A DNA stretch of 24,768 nucleotides from Methylovulum sp. (GCA_016919605.1 JACXTQ010000300.1:1-24768); one strand, 5' to 3'. Positions 14,812 to 22,917 are shown, counted from the first letter of the stretch. Made by a program: numbers and translations. Notes: generated from the sequence alone by a model not told the origin.

Positions 14812-14839
14812 ATTATAGGCTCTTTAATATATTTATCAA
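14812..14839 (-). promoter_or_regulatory. Promoter of tRNA-fMet
   Basis: On the minus strand TTGATA (14834-14839), a 16-bp spacer and a perfect TATAAT (14812-14817), with the tRNA 5' end 13 bp downstream. The surrounding sequence is very AT-rich (UP-element-like). The discriminator is not GC-rich, which is unusual for a stringently controlled stable RNA. Confidence 0.85.
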
Positions 14840-14910
14840 GTTATTTTTTATATTTGTCATACAAAATCCTTTTCATGCTCCATAGCGAGCGCAGGGATCA
14901 AGTTGGCTCC

Positions 14911-15558
14911 TTATTGCCGCGTAAGCAATAGGTCGCTGATTGTCACAAAGACGTCATGGAACATGGCTTGAGTCAGGCGTTTAGTTTGCATATTATAGCG
15001 GCTGGTATGGTAAGAATCGACCAGTATCCGGCCATCCGGCAAGTGGTGTTGGACGTGATGGCCGAATGTTGCTTGGGCGGTCTTGAGCTTATAGGCTTTG
15101 AGGATGGCTTGATGGGCAATAGTGCCTAAGGCCAAAATGACTGCACCAATCGGCAAGATGTGCAATTCGGCGGCCAAATAAGCATTACATTGGGCAATTT
15201 CACTAGGTAGGGGCTTATTTTGTGGCGGCAGGCATTTGACGGCATTGGTGATGCGGCAATTGTTCAGTATCAGTCCGTCATTTAATGACTCTGAAACTGG
15301 TTGGTTGCTAAAACCAAAAGTATGCAGCGTTTCATAAAGCAACAGTCCGGCATAATCACCAGTAAAGGGTCGTCCTGTAGCATTGGCTCCGTGCATCCCT
15401 GGCGCTAGGCCAACTACCAGCAAGTGGGCGTTGGGATCACCAAAAGGTGCGACCGGCAACGCATGGTAGCTAGGTTGTTGTTGTTTGACAGTACAGAGAA
15501 AATCAGCCAGCCTTGGGCATTGGTGACAATCTTGAGAAAATAGTGTGTTAGCGATCAC
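14911..15558 (-). CDS. Uracil-DNA glycosylase, family 5-like (Fe-S)
   Basis: The 215-aa protein looks like a type 5 (UDGb) uracil-DNA glycosylase, which excises uracil and other deaminated bases from DNA in base excision repair. The signature GLAPGMHGANATGRPFTGDYAG (residues 50-71) has the form of motif 1, lacking the catalytic Asp/Asn of other UDG families. The second motif is SYHTSRYN (182-189). Four cysteines in the classical arrangement (C11, C14, then KCLPPQNKP with C109, and C124) would bind a 4Fe-4S cluster. The GTG start at 15558 has no evident ribosome site. It is divergent from the cyclase gene and lies upstream of tRNA-fMet on the same strand. No terminator is seen in between. Confidence 0.88.
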   Translation of the reverse strand: MIANTLFSQDCHQCPRLADFLCTVKQQQPSYHALPVAPFGDPNAHLLVVGLAPGMHGANATGRPFTGDYAGLLLYETLHTFGFSNQPVSESLNDGLILNNCRITNAVKCLPPQNKPLPSEIAQCNAYLAAELHILPIGAVILALGTIAHQAILKAYKLKTAQATFGHHVQHHLPDGRILVDSYHTSRYNMQTKRLTQAMFHDVFVTISDLLLTRQ

Positions 15559-15632
15559 GATTTATATAAAGTCTGGGGAAAACGGGTCATAGTAGATGAT
15601 TTTAAGGGCTTGGCAAACTCTAAGGCGCCTAG

Positions 15633-15648
15633 TGTGCATTTTTTCACA
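15633..15648. promoter_or_regulatory. Candidate CRP-type (cAMP receptor protein) site
   Basis: TGTGC (15633-15637), six bases, TCACA (15644-15648) matches the CRP consensus TGTGA-N6-TCACA at nine of ten core positions. It lies 64 bp upstream of the adenylate cyclase ATG and about 75 bp from the divergent glycosylase gene. It is inferred from consensus only. Confidence 0.45.
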
Positions 15649-15711
15649 CATATCCGGCGATTATGGTTATTATCACGGATATTTTTAAATTCTTTTTCCG
15701 CTTAAAGGCCT

Positions 15712-17934
15712 ATGCAATTTAGCTACCAATGGCTGTCGTTTTACCGCATATTGGTATGCGCGGGCATCACCTTAATTTTTATGCTTAACACAGCGGGCAA
15801 GTTGCCGATGTCAACGCTGGAGCGTATGGAAAATATCCTCTATGACTTACGTTTACGCGAAACTTTGACCAATACGGTAGACCCGCGCATTGTCATCGTC
15901 GCCATTGATGAGGCGAGCTTGGCTCAAGAAGGCCATTGGCCTTGGCCGCGTGACAAGATAGGCTATATTGTCGATATGCTGTTTGATTATTATGGCATCA
16001 AGCTCTTAGGGTTTGACATGGTGTTCTCGGAGCGTGATACCAGTTCAGGCATTAACGTCCTCAATCGGCTCGCTATCAAAGAATTGCATGATGATCCGCA
16101 GTTTTTATCGGCACTGGCCGAACTGAAGCCACAATTATCCTATGATTCAGTTTTCGCTAAAAGCCTGAAGAACCGCCCAGTGGTGTTGGGTTATTATTTC
16201 AGTCATCTAGAAGAAAGGACTCCGCAGGTCGGCCAATTGCCCCTTCCCCTGACCTCAACCAATGCTTTGGCCTTCAGTTCGTTATTAGTGACTCCGAAAA
16301 GTTATGTGGCTAATTTGCCGGAACTCCAAGCGGTTGCCGCCTCTGCCGGTTTTTTTGAAAATCCCAATATTGACCAAGACGGTATTTATCGAAAACTGCC
16401 AATACTTATCCAATATCAAGGTCAGATTTACGAATCCTTATCCCTCGCTTTGTTGAGGACGCTGTTCAAGTCTCCGCCGATAGCTTTTGAAACCAGCGCA
16501 CAATACGGCAACAGCCGTTTAGAAAAGCTGCATATTGCCGGTATCACCATCCCTGTTGACGAGAGTGCGTCCATATTGCTGCCATTTCGTGGCCAACAAA
16601 AAAGTTTTGCCTACGTTTCTGTCGCTGATGTTTTAAACGGCACGGCTGAGGTGGCGCAGTTAAAAGACAAAATCGTCATTATGGGTTCCACCGCAGTGGG
16701 ATTGCATGATTCGCGCGCCACCCCTGTCAACAGCACTTACCCCGGCGTGGAAGTCCATGCCAACATCCTCAGCGCCATGCTTGACGAAACTCTTAAATCA
16801 CGTCCTAATCATATTGTCGCCATAGAAATCATCGAACTGCTGCTCATCTGCTTGCTGGTGGCCTTTGTGTTCCCGCGCTTGTCCGCCGCGTGGTCGGCAG
16901 TCATTTTTTTCACCCTGTTATCCGGTGGTATTTGGGGCAACGTGTACTGCTGGAAAACCTTAGGAGTGGACACTATTTTGGCAACACCCATCATGCAGCT
17001 GTTTTTGCTATACGGCGTACAGATATTTTTTGGTTTTTTTTTGGAGAGCCGTAAAAAACGGCAATTAAGTACCATATTCGGGCAATACATCCCGCCCGAA
17101 CTGGTCGAACAGATGAGCCGTTCTGACGAGGCGTTCACCTTGCAGGGGGAAAGCCGCAAAATGACGGTGTTTTTTTCGGACGTGCGCGGATTTACCAGCA
17201 TTTCCGAAACTCAAGACCCCCAAGCCTTGTGTGAAATCATCAATGCCATTTTCACACCCGCCACCCATCTGATACATGAGAGCAATGGTACCATCGACAA
17301 ATATATTGGGGATGCGATCATGGCGTTTTGGGGTGCTCCCATGCACAACCCGCAACATGCCTCAAAAGCCGTGCAAGCCGCCTTGGATATCGTCAAGATG
17401 CTGGAGACTTTGAAAAAAGAATTTGCCAGTAAAGGTTGGCCGCTGATTGATATGGGTATCGGCATTAATACGGGAACGATGAATGTCGGCAACATGGGCT
17501 CGCAATTCCGTATTGCGTATACGGTCATGGGCGATGCCGTCAACCTAGGGGCGCGACTGGAGGGGCTGACCAAACAATACGGCGTAAAAATCATCGTCAG
17601 CGAAACCACACGCGCCGCCGCCCCTGAATTCATTTACCGAGAGCTCGACCGTGTCCGCGTTAAAGGCAAGCAACAACCGATCACCATTTATGAACCTCTA
17701 GGCATTGAAGATGAGGCCAACCTTGAACAAAGCCAAACCCTAAATGAACTCGGCACGGCTTTGCTTGCGTATCGCCAGCAACAATGGTCAGCCGCCTACG
17801 CAATTTTTAGGGGTTTGGTAGGACAATATCCTGATGATTTATTGTATCGTATGTACCTTGAACGCATTGAGTTTTATCAAAATTCACCGCCGCCAACGGA
17901 TTGGGATGGTGTGTTGACCCACACCAGCAAATAG
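15712..17934 (+). CDS. CHASE2-domain class III adenylate cyclase
   Basis: The 740-aa membrane cyclase makes cAMP from ATP. There is an N-terminal hydrophobic helix (about 12-30), then an extracytoplasmic CHASE2 sensor domain (about 35-360, with VIVAIDEASLAQEGHWPWPRDK). Three membrane helices follow (about 368-388, 393-412, 422-443), then the catalytic domain (about 480-665). Its metal-binding aspartates are D490 (FSDVRGFT) and D534 (KYIGDAIMAFW). The adenine-selecting Lys (K530) and Asp (D608) and the transition-state N611 and R615 are all present, so it is predicted active and ATP-specific rather than GTP-specific. The C-terminal 70 residues look TPR-like. The ribosome site (AAAGG) is only 3 nt from the ATG, so the start is less certain. 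A CRP-like site lies upstream. Confidence 0.92.
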   Translation: MQFSYQWLSFYRILVCAGITLIFMLNTAGKLPMSTLERMENILYDLRLRETLTNTVDPRIVIVAIDEASLAQEGHWPWPRDKIGYIVDMLFDYYGIKLLGFDMVFSERDTSSGINVLNRLAIKELHDDPQFLSALAELKPQLSYDSVFAKSLKNRPVVLGYYFSHLEERTPQVGQLPLPLTSTNALAFSSLLVTPKSYVANLPELQAVAASAGFFENPNIDQDGIYRKLPILIQYQGQIYESLSLALLRTLFKSPPIAFETSAQYGNSRLEKLHIAGITIPVDESASILLPFRGQQKSFAYVSVADVLNGTAEVAQLKDKIVIMGSTAVGLHDSRATPVNSTYPGVEVHANILSAMLDETLKSRPNHIVAIEIIELLLICLLVAFVFPRLSAAWSAVIFFTLLSGGIWGNVYCWKTLGVDTILATPIMQLFLLYGVQIFFGFFLESRKKRQLSTIFGQYIPPELVEQMSRSDEAFTLQGESRKMTVFFSDVRGFTSISETQDPQALCEIINAIFTPATHLIHESNGTIDKYIGDAIMAFWGAPMHNPQHASKAVQAALDIVKMLETLKKEFASKGWPLIDMGIGINTGTMNVGNMGSQFRIAYTVMGDAVNLGARLEGLTKQYGVKIIVSETTRAAAPEFIYRELDRVRVKGKQQPITIYEPLGIEDEANLEQSQTLNELGTALLAYRQQQWSAAYAIFRGLVGQYPDDLLYRMYLERIEFYQNSPPPTDWDGVLTHTSK

Positions 17935-18029
17935 GACTATTGTCTGACAGCTGTGTACATGACTAAAAATTAGCTAAATATAGGTGAGCCTATTATCCAG
18001 CTAGTGGCGTGGACTGGGGGCAAATAAAT

Positions 18030-18869
18030 TTATCGGTTATTGTGTTGCAAACAAGTTTCTAATGGGGTCGCCTCGTCAGTTCTGACCCTGAATTTGACTA
18101 ATGTATTAGGGCCAAAGGTAGAGCTGATAGCGACATCGGCGGCATCGCGACCACGGGCTATCAACACCCGTCCAATTCTGGGCGCATTGTTACGCGCATC
18201 GAACGTGTACCAACGGCCATCAAGGTAGGCCTCGAACCAACCGGCAAAATCCATCACGCCAGGCAACGGCGCTATCCCAATATCACCTAAATAGCCCGTG
18301 CAATAGCGTGCGGGAATGTTCATGCAACGGCAGAAGGTGATAGCGAGGTGCGCGTAATCACGGCAAACGCCGGTTTTTTCCTGGAAGGCTTCCCAAGCTG
18401 TCTTGGTACGGCGCGCGTGTTGATAACCAAAAGCAATATGTTGGTTGACATAGTCGCAGATGAGTTGGACGCGCATCCATCCTTTCGGCAATTTGTCAAA
18501 CAATTGCCAAGCTATTTCAGAAAGGCGATCGGTTTCGCAATACCGGCTTCCCAGCAGAAACACTAAGGTATCGTCCGGCAAATTTTCCACTGGCGTTTGT
18601 TTCGCCTGCGGGGCAAAACTGTCCGTTTGTCCTGTATCACTGATGACCGCATTGGTGAACAGTCTCAACTGGCCTTTAGGGGCGACGATACGGCTGCACC
18701 AGTTGCCATAACCATCATGATAGGCGGTAATCGGTATAGGCGGGTCGGTGAGCATATTATCTGGAACAATCAAATCTGCAACGCGCGTGTGATGCACATT
18801 CAAGGTCAAGATCATTGGGGTCGGCTGCGGACAGTCGTAAATTATTTCGTAGCCTATGTTGATCTTCAT
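18030..18869 (-). CDS. Transglutaminase-like cysteine-protease-fold protein
   Basis: The 279-aa protein has an N-terminal domain of the type attached to bacterial transglutaminases and a transglutaminase core. The nucleophile is C169 in GVCRDYAHLAI (167-177), and the triad aspartate would be D224 in WYTFDARNN. The position where typical family members carry the catalytic His (HAW) reads FAGWFEAY, with Gly210. The motif PRIGRVLIARGRDAADVA (230-247) is typical of this subfamily. The start ATG at 18869 has AGGAG about 9 nt upstream; a longer frame to 18962 overlaps the gene before it. It is the last gene of the Anbu operon. Transglutaminase homologues often accompany Anbu, so a role in peptide or isopeptide processing is inferred. 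Confidence 0.88.
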   Translation of the reverse strand: MKINIGYEIIYDCPQPTPMILTLNVHHTRVADLIVPDNMLTDPPIPITAYHDGYGNWCSRIVAPKGQLRLFTNAVISDTGQTDSFAPQAKQTPVENLPDDTLVFLLGSRYCETDRLSEIAWQLFDKLPKGWMRVQLICDYVNQHIAFGYQHARRTKTAWEAFQEKTGVCRDYAHLAITFCRCMNIPARYCTGYLGDIGIAPLPGVMDFAGWFEAYLDGRWYTFDARNNAPRIGRVLIARGRDAADVAISSTFGPNTLVKFRVRTDEATPLETCLQHNNR

Positions 18870-18951
18870 GGTGTTATGCTCCTGTTGCCCACAAAAGTAG
18901 CTTAAAGCAGATTCTGGGGTATTGATTGGCTTATGGGGAAATCCCACGACA

Positions 18952-19713
18952 TTAGCTTGCAAGGGTTTGTCCTAGGGATTCGATAACGGCCTTGCGTAGG
19001 TTTGTCCAATCTTGACCCGCCCTGATAACGTGTTTCTGATTGATTTCTAACTCAATGCCCAGATAAGTTTCGGGCGGCATTTGTTGGCGAAACGAAGAGG
19101 TCAAGCCATCCCCTTTTCCTAGATAGGGATAATTGCGGCGAACCTTTAAGTCAGGCGCACTTCTCTTGAGGGCGAACTGCCACCGCTCGCACAAATCCGC
19201 TTCCCCGGGTCGGGCGGGGTCATAGAGCAGGCCTATATCGGCGTTGCGTATCTTGCCGTTTAATTCGGGGGTAAAGCTATGCGACGAAAAATGAATGGCC
19301 CGCCCATGATGGGCAACTGCCTGTTTGACCAGACGCTCCGCTTGCTCGCGGTAGGGTTGGTAATGCCACCGTAAAATGTCCTGACGCGCTTCTATTGGCA
19401 GGTTACGGATCACCTCGGCATAAAGGCGTGGGTGACCTACGGAGCGGTTCAAGTCAACCAACAACCGGCTAACAGTCGAGGCCACCAGGGGGGCAAATAA
19501 CGCCGTTGCCAGTTCTTGTGCCATAAGCAACGCCCCGAAATCAAAGCCACGGTGGGTTTCCAATTGCGCTTGATAAGGACGGAACACATCCTGATACGGT
19601 ATTGGAATTAGATTGCCGCCATGTTCGCAAGTCACCACGAAACCTTGGTTGGTACAATCTGCCACCTGTTTAGCCACGGCCATAAATTTTGGTTTTATAG
19701 CCAAGGTTTTCAC
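18952..19713 (-). CDS. N-formylglutamate amidohydrolase-family protein
   Basis: A 253-aa protein of the N-formylglutamate amidohydrolase (zinc hydrolase) family. Visible motifs are VTCEHGGNLIP near residue 30, HRGFDFGALLMAQELA, LLVDLNRSVGHPRLYAEV, HFSSHSFTPELNG, DIGLLYDPARPGEADL and the C-terminal YLGIELEINQ. Classical members release formate from N-formylglutamate in histidine degradation, but no hut genes are near. The chosen start is GTG 19713, which overlaps the Anbu stop (GTGA), a sign of translational coupling. A TTG just upstream and an ATG at 19683 are alternatives. Its place between Anbu and a transglutaminase suggests it hydrolyses an amide in a peptide-modification pathway; that is inference. 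Confidence 0.85.
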   Translation of the reverse strand: MKTLAIKPKFMAVAKQVADCTNQGFVVTCEHGGNLIPIPYQDVFRPYQAQLETHRGFDFGALLMAQELATALFAPLVASTVSRLLVDLNRSVGHPRLYAEVIRNLPIEARQDILRWHYQPYREQAERLVKQAVAHHGRAIHFSSHSFTPELNGKIRNADIGLLYDPARPGEADLCERWQFALKRSAPDLKVRRNYPYLGKGDGLTSSFRQQMPPETYLGIELEINQKHVIRAGQDWTNLRKAVIESLGQTLAS

Positions 19714-20435
19714 CAATCCAAATTGGGCAGTCGGTCGAATACCTCCCGTGTACCTTCAGTCCATTGTTTGCCCAAGGAACTGAAATACTCATCTCCTACG
19801 TCAAAGCGGCGGCGCATCCGAACTTCCAGGCTGTCGCGCCGATAACAAACCAAATCAATCGGCATACCGACGGATAAATTACTGCTCATCGTTGAATCAA
19901 AAGAAACGAGGACAGATTTTGCGGCATTACTCAGGGAAGTTGAGCGGGTAATGACCCTATCAATAATCGGCTTCCCGTATTTGGTTTCACCTGTCTGGAA
20001 GTAAGGCGTTTCAACGGTGGCCTCGATAAAATTGCCCTGCGTATAAATTCGAAACAGACGGGGTAGTTCGCCTTTGATTTGCCCACCCATGATGAATGAG
20101 GCATTGAAACTGATTGCACTTGCCGCCAAATGTTGGCCGTCACGTTGGTTAATGTCACGCATGGCATCCGACACCCGCATTGCCGCATCGAAAAGTGTTT
20201 TCGCACCCCAGAGATTGGGTTTGTCGTTGTTTTCGTTCCGCTGTTTCAATACGCTAATGACTGCTTGTGTCCCTGCTAAATTGCCCGAACTCAATAACAC
20301 GATGACACGGTCGGCAGCGCGTTCAAACACGGTCATCTTGCAAAAACTGGCGATATCGTCGACACCGGCGTGAGTGCGCGAATCCGACGCAAATACCAGT
20401 CCCGTGTCGAGCATGATGCCTATGCAATAAGTCAT
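19710..20435 (-). CDS. Anbu, proteasome-like protease subunit
   Basis: The 241-aa protein matches Anbu (ancestral beta subunit), a bacterial relative of HslV and the 20S proteasome. It begins MTYCIGIMLDTGLVFASDSR. After Met removal the nucleophile would be Thr1, with D17 and K32 (CKM) in the positions of the proteasome triad T1/D17/K33. The body (ISFNASFIMGGQIKGE..) and the long C-terminus fit Anbu rather than HslV. No ATPase partner is adjacent; Anbu is thought to act without one. The three-gene minus-strand operon is Anbu, formylglutamate-amidohydrolase homologue, transglutaminase homologue. No ribosome site is obvious before the ATG. The substrate is unknown. Confidence 0.92.
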   Translation of the reverse strand: MTYCIGIMLDTGLVFASDSRTHAGVDDIASFCKMTVFERAADRVIVLLSSGNLAGTQAVISVLKQRNENNDKPNLWGAKTLFDAAMRVSDAMRDINQRDGQHLAASAISFNASFIMGGQIKGELPRLFRIYTQGNFIEATVETPYFQTGETKYGKPIIDRVITRSTSLSNAAKSVLVSFDSTMSSNLSVGMPIDLVCYRRDSLEVRMRRRFDVGDEYFSSLGKQWTEGTREVFDRLPNLDW

Positions 20436-20479
20436 GGTATAAATTAGTCCGATAATCGTTGTAAAGACAAGTCCTATAA

Positions 20480-20492
20480 CCCTTAGTAAGGG
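20480..20492. promoter_or_regulatory. Short palindrome upstream of the Anbu operon
   Basis: CCCTTA, G, TAAGGG is a 6-bp perfect palindrome 45 bp upstream of the Anbu start, in a 237-bp gap that also holds ACGGAC/GTCCGT arms (20616-20635). It could be an operator. No clear promoter boxes were found, so support is weak. Confidence 0.25.
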
Positions 20493-20672
20493 AGATGGAC
20501 AGGGTTGGTTAAGGATTTCGTTGTAATTTTACCTGTTCCACAATGGTTGTCTGTGTGCTACCAAACATTGCGTGGATTTGAGGGGAGGCGTTCGATGGGC
20601 TGCTCAGATACATCAACGGACGATATTCTGTCCGTGCACGAATACATCTTAGGCAACACGGCAGGCAAATTG

Positions 20673-21653
20673 TCATGGCATCTGCCCGCCACCTACCACA
20701 AACGCATCGGCATAAATATCCCTGAGTGATGCGCCTTTTAAGTACGCCATTCTCTGGCTTTCCCTGACCATTTCTGGATGTCCGCAAAGGTATACCCGCC
20801 AGCCTTTCAGACTTTTTTGGTTTGTCAAGGCAAGGTCATGGGCGCGGCCTTGTCGGTAGCCTAGATTATTGTCGGCACTGGACAGGCAAGGGGTGTAATG
20901 GAAGTTGGCGAAGGTTGCCGTTAAATTATGCAGTTCATCGACCAAATATAAGCCATCAGGGTCGCGGCTGCCGTGAAATAGGTGAATGTCGCCGCTATGG
21001 CCTTGGTTTAACGCATCGTTGATGATGCCGTATAACGGGGCTAGGCCACTACCTGTGCCGATTAACAGCAACGGTTGCGCTGGGTTGCCTGACAGGTAAT
21101 GACAACTGCCTTGGGCGTGCGATAGCGTTAAGGTGTCGCCAACTTCCAATTCGTCATGGGCCCAGGTGCTGAATTGGCCTTGCGGTAAGCGGCGAATATG
21201 AAATTCTAAGGTATGGTCGGGGGCGGGCAGGTTAGCGATGGAATAGCTACGGGTCAGGCCATCGGTGCGTTGCAGGTTGATAAATTGTCCGGCGTAAAAG
21301 CTTAGGGCACTGTCTGCTTGTACAATCAAGCGCAAAATGTCGGCTGCCAGCCATTGTTTGTTGATGACCACGGCAGTAACCGCCGCGCCATGTTGGTCGG
21401 GCAGGGCGATGTGCATATCCTGTTCGGGATGGCATCGGCAAGCCAGGAAATAATTTTGCCGCTGTAAGGTATCCTTAAGCCCGATTTGCGCCGCCGCAGG
21501 CGGGGTTACGTCAAGGCTACGCAGCATACAGGCTTGGCATAAGCCTTGTCGGCAACTATAAGGGATATGGAGTTTGGCTTTTAACAAACTGTCCAGCAAT
21601 ACTTCGCCATCGGGGCAAGTGATCTGGGTTTCGCCTAAGGTAATGTGTGGCAT
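20673..21653 (-). CDS. 2Fe-2S/FAD/NAD(P)H oxidoreductase (MmoC-like architecture)
   Basis: The 326-aa electron-transfer flavoprotein has an N-terminal plant-type 2Fe-2S ferredoxin domain (1-85; cysteines C34, C39, C42 and C72), an FAD-binding barrel with RSYS (135-138) and an NAD(P)-binding domain (GTGSGLAP 199-206, CGHPEMV 290-296). This is the layout of the reductases of methane monooxygenase, phenol hydroxylase and CDP-6-deoxyglucose synthesis. It passes electrons from NAD(P)H via FAD and the cluster to a partner protein. It follows the truncated globin gene after 65 bp on the same strand, so the globin is the likeliest partner. No monooxygenase genes are present. No clear ribosome site precedes the ATG, and a hairpin lies in the gap. 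Confidence 0.92.
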   Translation of the reverse strand: MPHITLGETQITCPDGEVLLDSLLKAKLHIPYSCRQGLCQACMLRSLDVTPPAAAQIGLKDTLQRQNYFLACRCHPEQDMHIALPDQHGAAVTAVVINKQWLAADILRLIVQADSALSFYAGQFINLQRTDGLTRSYSIANLPAPDHTLEFHIRRLPQGQFSTWAHDELEVGDTLTLSHAQGSCHYLSGNPAQPLLLIGTGSGLAPLYGIINDALNQGHSGDIHLFHGSRDPDGLYLVDELHNLTATFANFHYTPCLSSADNNLGYRQGRAHDLALTNQKSLKGWRVYLCGHPEMVRESQRMAYLKGASLRDIYADAFVVGGGQMP

Positions 21654-21676
21654 GGCGTTTTATCTGTTTGGTAATC

Positions 21677-21704
21677 GCCGGAACGGCCTGATAGCCGATC
21701 CGGC
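21677..21704 (-). other. Hairpin between the globin and reductase genes
   Basis: GCCGGA, A, CGGC, CTGATA, GCCG, A, TCCGGC is a strong GC-rich stem with one internal A/A mismatch and no T tract after it. It lies 24 bp upstream of the reductase ATG, where it could stabilise the upstream globin message or trim read-through. Confidence 0.55.
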
Positions 21705-21718
21705 TAAGGTGCGGGGAA

Positions 21719-22114
21719 TTATTTGCCTAATACGTCGCTGCGGGTAGTTTCCGCCAACGCGTCCACTTGGGCGATTAAGTTTTCAGGGACGTTAAGTTCT
21801 TGTAAGGTGGCGGTCAGGTTTTCCATCACTGCGTCAAAATGGCTGTCATCCAAGCCCATTTTTACCAAACGGGCATGGGCGTTGCGCATGTCTTGGCCGC
21901 TGTAGTTGTTGGGGCCGCCAAAGGCCATGGTCAAAAATGATTTTTGTTTGGCCGCTTGTTGCTCCATGTCAACGCCGCTGAAGTAACGGTTGATACGGTA
22001 ATCTTCCAGCACTTTGCGGTAAAAAATGTCCACTGCCGCATCGACTGCCGCCGCACCGCCCAGTTGCTCAAATAATGATAAAGTTGGCGTGGTGGCTTCT
22101 GCTGTTTCACTCAT
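21719..22114 (-). CDS. Truncated haemoglobin (group I)
   Basis: The 131-aa 2-on-2 globin binds haem with His80 (MRNAHARLVKMGLDDSHFDAV, proximal histidine region). Tyr32 is at the B10 position and the AFGGP turn (64-68) is present. Group I truncated globins bind O2 and NO and often act as NO dioxygenases or NO/O2 sensors. The start at 22114 is fixed by AGGAG 6 nt upstream; a longer frame to 22204 runs through the promoter region. It is divergent from the regulator gene and upstream of the reductase gene, which could reduce the oxidised haem. A hairpin lies in its leader. Confidence 0.93.
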   Translation of the reverse strand: MSETAEATTPTLSLFEQLGGAAAVDAAVDIFYRKVLEDYRINRYFSGVDMEQQAAKQKSFLTMAFGGPNNYSGQDMRNAHARLVKMGLDDSHFDAVMENLTATLQELNVPENLIAQVDALAETTRSDVLGK

Positions 22115-22149
22115 GGTCTTCTCCTCTGGATTTATTGTTATAAGGTTTT

Positions 22150-22169
22150 CGGTAGGGGTTGGCCTACCG
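22150..22169 (-). promoter_or_regulatory. Leader hairpin of the truncated globin gene
   Basis: CGGTAGG (22150-22156), a GGTTGG loop, CCTACCG (22163-22169) is a perfect 7-bp stem 36 bp upstream of the start codon. It lies in the 5' leader if transcription starts near 22180, which is inferred from a weak TATACA box. Confidence 0.4.
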
Positions 22170-22195
22170 GGAGAAAGTGTATAGCAATATAAAAT

Positions 22196-22223
22196 GTTAT
22201 GCAATATATAACTTATAAAAGTT
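22196..22223. promoter_or_regulatory. Overlapping dyads between globin and regulator genes
   Basis: GTTAT (22196-22200) with ATAAC (22208-22212), and AACTT (22210-22214) with AAGTT (22219-22223), lie in a very AT-rich 155-bp divergent region. They are well placed as an operator for the adjacent regulator, but the repeats are short. Confidence 0.35.
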
Positions 22224-22269
22224 TTTTATGGCATAATAGGCTCTGCTTTACATAACAGGAAGAATACCC

Positions 22270-22911
22270 ATGCCGCAAAAAATCAGTGCCCGCCAATATG
22301 ACATTCTCACTCAGTTGCTGGATAATCGGGAAGGCTTAAGCGTTGATACGTTGGCGGCGACGCTGGACATTTCCCGAACGGCTATACAGCAGCATTTTGT
22401 GGGTCTGGAAGGGGAGGGCTATATCAAAAAGATAACCGTGAACAAAACGGCGGGCAGACCCGTGACTTTGTATGGCATCACCGATAAGGGCATCAATTGT
22501 TTCCCCAAGCAATACGCCTGGTTTGCGCAATTGCTGGTCAGTGATTTGCAGGAAGAGTTGGGCGAGGCTGCGTTTGCGGCCTATATGCGGCGCTTGGGCG
22601 GCAAGCTGGCGCAACAGTTAAGCGGTCAGTTTATCGGTAAGACGGTTGACGCGCAACTGGCGCAGTTGCTGCTTATCATGGCTGATCTGGGGTTTTTGGT
22701 GCAACAAAGCACCGATGCTGACACGGGCTTGCCCGTCATTAAGGCCGTCAACTGCATTTATCACGATATTGCCCAACAGCATCCGGCATTGTGTGAATTT
22801 GATCAAGCGTTGATGTCGGCGTTGTTGGCTAAAGAGGTGCAACAGCTCAGTTGTATGGCAAAAGGCGATTGTGCTTGCCAGTTCCGTTTGGGGCGGGATT
22901 TGGAAGGGTAG
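22270..22911 (+). CDS. SufR-like helix-turn-helix regulator with candidate Fe-S cysteines
   Basis: The 213-aa protein has an N-terminal winged helix-turn-helix (about 5-75, YDILTQLLDNREGLSVDTLA and LDISRTAIQQHFVGLE) and a C-terminal cysteine-rich part with C162, C175, C195, C201 and C203. The spacing C162-x12-C175-x27-C203 recalls SufR, a DeoR-type repressor whose 4Fe-4S cluster controls its activity. ATG 22270 is preceded by AGGAAG (about 22257-22262). The gene is divergent from the globin and reductase genes and most simply controls them in response to redox, NO or Fe-S state. No suf genes are near, so it is unlikely to be SufR itself. It is followed by a terminator inside the end of clpX. 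Confidence 0.8.
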   Translation: MPQKISARQYDILTQLLDNREGLSVDTLAATLDISRTAIQQHFVGLEGEGYIKKITVNKTAGRPVTLYGITDKGINCFPKQYAWFAQLLVSDLQEELGEAAFAAYMRRLGGKLAQQLSGQFIGKTVDAQLAQLLLIMADLGFLVQQSTDADTGLPVIKAVNCIYHDIAQQHPALCEFDQALMSALLAKEVQQLSCMAKGDCACQFRLGRDLEG

Positions 22912-22917
22912 GGTGGT

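Noticed and set aside
17935..18029. Possible terminator between the cyclase and transglutaminase-like genes
   Set aside because: Only a 5-bp stem (ATAGG/CCTAT) without a T run is visible.
20505..20729. A + strand frame in the gap between the Anbu and reductase genes
   Set aside because: It overlaps the end of the reductase gene in opposite orientation and has no recognisable domain.
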